64,000 bases of DNA from Reyranella sp. CPCC 100927 (GTDB lineage Bacteria; Pseudomonadota; Alphaproteobacteria; Reyranellales; Reyranellaceae), in the NCBI RefSeq assembly GCF_007859315.1, contig NZ_VOHA01000014.1, positions 1 to 64,000 on the forward strand, written 5' to 3'. The stretch's first letter is position 1. Each line of letters begins with the position of its first letter. The notes beneath the pieces are model-generated. The model was not told where the DNA came from. It did no database searches and saw only the letters and a list, made by a program, of their open reading frames with translations. The translations under genes were made by a program, and so were the position numbers. Shown piece by piece: positions 60,884 through 64,000 of the stretch.

Positions 60884-62026
60884 TCAGGTGCCGCGATAGA
60901 GCACATGGCCGTCGAACAGGCGTCGCGCGGTGCGGTAGATGGCGCCGTACTGGGCGTGCGGTCCGTTGCCGCCGTCCGTCACGTTCGCATCCACGACCGT
61001 GACTCCCGACGGCTGCGCGATGCGGATCGGTCCGCTGGCCGCCACGCTCAGCGCGTGCGGGATGCTGCCCGGCACCCTGGCGGCCACCGCCAGGCAGATG
61101 GCGCCGGTGACGGGAACGGCCCGGTGAGGTTGGCCGACCGAGATCATGCGCACGCCGATGTCGCTGTCGGCGGCCGCAAGCGCGCGGCCGGCGAGCGTGC
61201 GGGCCTCGCCGGGACGGCAGACCAGGGCGATCTTGGGCACGCTCGCGATGGCGGCGGCAGCCGTGCCGTCGGTTGCGATTCCCATGGCCACCGACGCGGC
61301 GCGCCTGATGTCCTCCATGCGTGCCAGGAAGCGGGTATCGGCCTCCAGCGCGTCGGGCAGTTCGGCACCGGTCTTGTCCAGCGTTTCGGCCGCGACGAAG
61401 ACACAGGGGTTGGCGGCATCGATGCATGACGCTGCGATGCGGCCCAGGCCGGGAACCGCCAGCATGTCGCGGGCTTGCCCGGTCGGCAGCAGCTTGCCGG
61501 TCTTGGCGCCGCCCGGCTCGACGAATTCCAGCCGGATCGGTGCCGCTGTCCCGGCGACACCGTCCAGCGCCAGGTCGCCGGCGTCGGCCAGCGCGCCATC
61601 GGCAACGGCGAAGCGCGATACGATGATCTTGCGCGTGTTGGTGTTGTGGATGCGTACGATAGCTTCGCCGTCGCGCGGTGCGGCGGCGAGATGTTCCTCG
61701 ATGGCGAACGGGCCCACTGCCGAGGACATGTTGCCGCAATTGCCGCTGTAGTCGACGCTGGCATCGCGGATCGATACTTGCGCGAAGGTGTAATCGACGT
61801 CGGCATCGGCGCGGCTGGGCGGCCCGATCACGCACACCTTCGACAGCGACGAGAGGCCGCCGCCCATGCCGTCGAGCTGACGCCCGTTGGGGTCGGGCGA
61901 TCCCATGGCCGCCAGGAAGATCGTATCCCATGCGGCGCGGTCGGCGGGCAGGTCCTGCTGCCGGAACATGATGGCCTTGGACGTTCCGCCCCGCATGAAG
62001 GCGGCTCGAATGCGTGTCTGAGCCAT
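60884..62026 (-). CDS. PrpF-family isomerase
   Basis: 380 residues. IRAAFMRGGTSKAIMFRQQDLP starts the PrpF fold, with LDGMGGGLSSLSKVCVI and DYSGNCGNMSSAVGPFAIEE (the catalytic Cys region). PrpF proteins isomerise unsaturated tricarboxylates (cis/trans-aconitate, methylaconitate, oxalomesaconate). With the TcuA-like flavoprotein it would convert a tricarboxylic acid to a TCA intermediate. First gene of the two-gene minus unit, 101 bp downstream of the biotin carrier gene on the same strand. Confidence 0.85.
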   Translation of the reverse strand: MAQTRIRAAFMRGGTSKAIMFRQQDLPADRAAWDTIFLAAMGSPDPNGRQLDGMGGGLSSLSKVCVIGPPSRADADVDYTFAQVSIRDASVDYSGNCGNMSSAVGPFAIEEHLAAAPRDGEAIVRIHNTNTRKIIVSRFAVADGALADAGDLALDGVAGTAAPIRLEFVEPGGAKTGKLLPTGQARDMLAVPGLGRIAASCIDAANPCVFVAAETLDKTGAELPDALEADTRFLARMEDIRRAASVAMGIATDGTAAAAIASVPKIALVCRPGEARTLAGRALAAADSDIGVRMISVGQPHRAVPVTGAICLAVAARVPGSIPHALSVAASGPIRIAQPSGVTVVDANVTDGGNGPHAQYGAIYRTARRLFDGHVLYRGT

Positions 62027-62127
62027 GCCGGTCCTCGTCGATGGGCACTGCTGCGGTATCGATCGGCCGTCACCTTATGGCATGCCGTGCCCGGCAACGA
62101 ACGCAGAGGGGAGATCGCCGCTATGCC

Positions 62128-62349
62128 TCAAGCGTCGATCACGGCAACCAGCTGGCCTTCCGATACGGCGTCCGATTCGGCAACGCGGATCTCGCTGACG
62201 ACGCCAGAGCAGGGCGCCAGGACCGGGATCTCCATCTTCATGGATTCCAGAATCAGGATCGTGTCCTCGGCGCTGACCCGATCGCCGACCTGGGCCTCGA
62301 TTTTCCATACCTTGCCGGAAATCTCCGACTTCACCGGCGTCTTGCGCAT
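62128..62349 (-). CDS. Biotin/lipoyl attachment-domain carrier protein
   Basis: 73 residues, a single biotinyl domain with ESMKMEI (K38 biotinylation site) and the closing strand EGQLVAVIDA. Such free carriers serve acyl-CoA or other carboxylases whose carboxylase and transferase genes are usually adjacent; none is here. Its presence in a tricarboxylate locus is unexpected. It is 101 bp from prpF and divergent from the TetR gene, sharing a 72-bp intergenic region. Confidence 0.85.
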   Translation of the reverse strand: MRKTPVKSEISGKVWKIEAQVGDRVSAEDTILILESMKMEIPVLAPCSGVVSEIRVAESDAVSEGQLVAVIDA

Positions 62350-62391
62350 CGTGCTCCCCTATCTTTTTCGATCCCGGCGCCAACGTTTCGG

Positions 62392-62430
62392 TTGAACGCC
62401 CGAGGTCCGGGGATATAATTAATGGTCAAC
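62392..62430 (+). promoter_or_regulatory. Strong promoter with inverted repeats before the TetR gene
   Basis: TTGAAC (62392-62397), 16 bp and TATAAT (62414-62419) form a near-consensus promoter. GGTTGA (62390-62395) and TCAACC (62425-62430) form an inverted repeat across it, a possible TetR operator controlling this and the divergent biotin carrier gene. The ATG at 62422 lies between the -10 and the predicted start site. Confidence 0.6.
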
Positions 62431-63123
62431 CAACAAGTAATCAAGGCCGTGGCAATAGCTCCTTCACCGCGCTTGAAGCGTCGTTCGCAGGAAGATCGCC
62501 GCGCCGAGTCCGATCGGCGCATTATCGGCGCCGCCATCCAGCTGATCGCGCGCAAGGGCTCGGCCGGCACGACCCTGGCCGAGATCGGGGTTGCCGCCGG
62601 CTACAGCCGTGGCCTGCCCAGCGAGCGTTTCGGCACCAAGCATGCTTTGCTGGATGCCGTCATCGATCGCACCGAGGCTGCGTTCCAGGCGCAGCTGGCC
62701 ATCGATGTCGGCGGTAAATCCGGCCTGGCAGCGGTGGAAGCGCGCATGGAAGCGCATGTGAATGGCGCACTGCGCAGTCCCGACGGCGTGCGGGCGCTTT
62801 ACCTGATCTATATGGAGTCGCTGACCGTCGCGCCGGAGCTGCACCCGCGCATAGCGGCGCAGGGTAATGCCTACCGCGAGGGGTTCGTGCGCCATCTGCG
62901 CGAGGCGCGCCGCGCCGGCGAAGTGCGCGCCGATACCGACCTGCAGCTTCACGCGACCATGATACTGGGCGCGCTGCGCGGCGTGTTGACCCAGTGGGTG
63001 ATCGATCCGGCTGCGGTCGATCTGACGGCCGCGAAAGCGGCGCTGGTGGCCTTTGCGCGTCGCGCGCTGACGTCGGGTGTCGTTGCGCCTGGCAAACGCG
63101 GCCGTGCAGGCAGCGACGCATGA
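62422..63123 (+). CDS. TetR/AcrR-family transcriptional regulator
   Basis: 233 residues as given. The HTH region is RRIIGAAIQLIARKGSAGTTLAEIGVAAGYSRGLPSERFGTK-like in layout (helix 2 TTLAEIG, recognition helix YSRGLPSERF) with a helical ligand domain after. The start is unsure: a promoter with TATAAT ending at 62419 would begin transcription after ATG 62422, so GTG 62449 (224 residues) may be used; GGGG at 62409-62412 favours 62422. It is divergent from the biotin carrier gene and 50 bp before the Bug gene, and probably controls both sides. Confidence 0.85.
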   Translation: MVNQQVIKAVAIAPSPRLKRRSQEDRRAESDRRIIGAAIQLIARKGSAGTTLAEIGVAAGYSRGLPSERFGTKHALLDAVIDRTEAAFQAQLAIDVGGKSGLAAVEARMEAHVNGALRSPDGVRALYLIYMESLTVAPELHPRIAAQGNAYREGFVRHLREARRAGEVRADTDLQLHATMILGALRGVLTQWVIDPAAVDLTAAKAALVAFARRALTSGVVAPGKRGRAGSDA

Positions 63124-63173
63124 TAGCGATACCGGCGGACGTCGGGTCGGCACGGAATAGGGGAGGATACCGG

Positions 63174-64000
63174 ATGAAGCGTCGACAGGTTCTTGTCGCG
63201 TCGTCAGCGTCGCTGGTGCTGTGGCCGGGCGCGCTGCGCGCAACGCCGCTGCCTGACACCGGGCTGCGGATCATCTTCGGCTATCCGCCCGGCGGTGCCG
63301 GCGACTTCATCGCGCGCCTGGTCGCCGAGCATGCCGCCCGGACGCTGGCGCGCAACGTCATCGTCGTGAATCAACCCGGAGCCACCGGGCTGGTCGCCAT
63401 CGACAACCTTCGGCGAGCGGCGCCCGACGGCGCCACGATCGCCATGGTACCGATGACCGGCGCGGTGCTGATGCCGATGGTGAACAGCCGCGCCCGGTTC
63501 GACTTCATGACCGATGTCGATCCGGTGATTCACGGCGTCAGCTATTCGTTAGGCTTTGCCGCCGCCATCAATACAGGCGTGAAGACCTGGCCGGATTTCC
63601 TGGCATGGGCGCGCGCCAACCCGACCAAGGTCATGTATGGCGGCTCCGGCCTGGGCAGCATATCCCATCTGTTCGGTGCCATGATGAAGCAGGTCCTGGG
63701 CATTGACCTGCAATACGTACCCTATCGGGGTGGTGCCGATCTGAACAATGCCGTCATGGGCGGGCATCTGCCGTTCGCCATCGGCGTGACTTCCGATTTC
63801 GCCGAACCGCACAAGTCGGGTCGCATGCAGGTGCTCGCCGTATCGTCGGCGCAGCCCGACGTGTCGCTGCCCGATGTGAAGACCTTTGTCGCACTGGGCT
63901 ACCAGGATCTGCAGTGCGAGCCGTGGTTCGGCTTTTTCGCGCCGCCGGGCACGCCCGCCGCACTGTTGGCGGCCTGGAACGGTGCCATCAATACCGCGCT
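63174..64000 (+). CDS. Bug-family substrate-binding protein, cut by the window end
   Basis: At least 275 residues, running off the right edge without a stop. A signal peptide (MKRRQVLVASSASLVLWPG, ending ALRA) precedes Bug motifs GLRIIFGYPPGGAGDFIARLV, VIVVNQPGATGLVAIDNL and LQYVPYRGGADLNNAVMGG. It should bind a carboxylate in the periplasm, plausibly the substrate of the TcuA/PrpF pair nearby. GGGGAGGA just before ATG 63174 fixes the start. Any TctAB permease genes would lie beyond the window. Confidence 0.88.
   Translation, partial: MKRRQVLVASSASLVLWPGALRATPLPDTGLRIIFGYPPGGAGDFIARLVAEHAARTLARNVIVVNQPGATGLVAIDNLRRAAPDGATIAMVPMTGAVLMPMVNSRARFDFMTDVDPVIHGVSYSLGFAAAINTGVKTWPDFLAWARANPTKVMYGGSGLGSISHLFGAMMKQVLGIDLQYVPYRGGADLNNAVMGGHLPFAIGVTSDFAEPHKSGRMQVLAVSSAQPDVSLPDVKTFVALGYQDLQCEPWFGFFAPPGTPAALLAAWNGAINTA

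Noticed and set aside
1-64000. tRNA genes, rRNA genes, CRISPR arrays
   Set aside because: I looked through all gaps between genes for cloverleaf-type ends, rRNA-like stretches and regularly spaced repeats and saw none; the repeats present are single palindromes, not spaced arrays.

Overview
The window is 64 kb of dense, high-GC DNA (about 60 protein genes, short gaps, frequent ATGA-type overlaps) from an alphaproteobacterium. Support comes from the small SRP RNA just upstream of dnaX-ybaB-recR, a monofunctional prephenate dehydratase with an ACT domain, a chorismate mutase/hisC/tyrC trio, a membrane-anchored CycM-like cytochrome c, a YejABEF-type transporter and several orphan solute-binding proteins of the Bug and TAXI families. 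A Rhodospirillales/Reyranella-like soil or freshwater organism would fit, but this is inference; no rRNA or other marker fixes the genus. I saw no tRNA, rRNA, CRISPR array, prophage or complete insertion sequence.

Layout. 1-265 is a structured edge that may hold the end of a mobile element. 266-3144 is an aromatic amino acid cluster (chorismate mutase, aminotransferase, prephenate/arogenate dehydrogenase). 3219-9560 holds small housekeeping and accessory genes: an OmpA-domain protein, a DMT exporter, ChaC, an SH3 protein, a trans-3-hydroxyproline dehydratase divergent from a Rid protein, a VapBC module with a clear operator, and an acyl-CoA dehydrogenase. 9664-17768 is catabolic and regulatory (hydrolase, sugar-acid cytidylyltransferase, threonine dehydratase, DAO oxidoreductase, a membrane LytTR regulator beside two small membrane proteins, thioesterase, NTF2-like protein, Bug protein). 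18035-22678 encodes a transmembrane Ser/Thr kinase with MORN repeats followed at 45 bp by a cation/proton antiporter with a cyclic-nucleotide-binding-like tail. 22862-30869 holds a DUF882 protein, Dps, a BKACE enzyme, DUF924, a sulfatase-family hydrolase, a TAXI protein, GST and an M17 aminopeptidase.

30885-38706 (minus strand) is a tightly packed run: yejA-yejB-yejE-yejF, a GhrA-type reductase and a GT-B-like protein, preceded by hisN and cytochrome c. On the plus strand follow kdsB, pheA, an RND efflux pair and a ZIP transporter. 47770-53862 has an OYE reductase, NudC, an S9 peptidase and a TadG-like von Willebrand factor protein. 53968-57093 is ffs-dnaX-ybaB-recR. 57233-59230 holds an unrecognised basic protein and a 3-hydroxyisobutyrate dehydrogenase-like protein. 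59363-64000 is a probable tricarboxylic-acid utilisation locus (TcuA-like flavoprotein, PrpF-like isomerase, free-standing biotin carrier, TetR regulator, Bug binding protein cut by the window end).

Functional threads. Aromatic and histidine synthesis are served by the mutase, HisC, TyrC, PheA and HisN. KdsB serves LPS. Four intergenic inverted repeats of one family (GTCATCCC...) and three other hairpin elements lie between genes. The most interesting items are the kinase-MORN/antiporter pair, which has the same two component types as the plant SOS2-SOS1 pair; the TcuA/PrpF/biotin-carrier locus; the unrecognised protein at 57233-58063; and a LytTR regulator whose start codon is exactly the loop of a perfect 10-bp hairpin.
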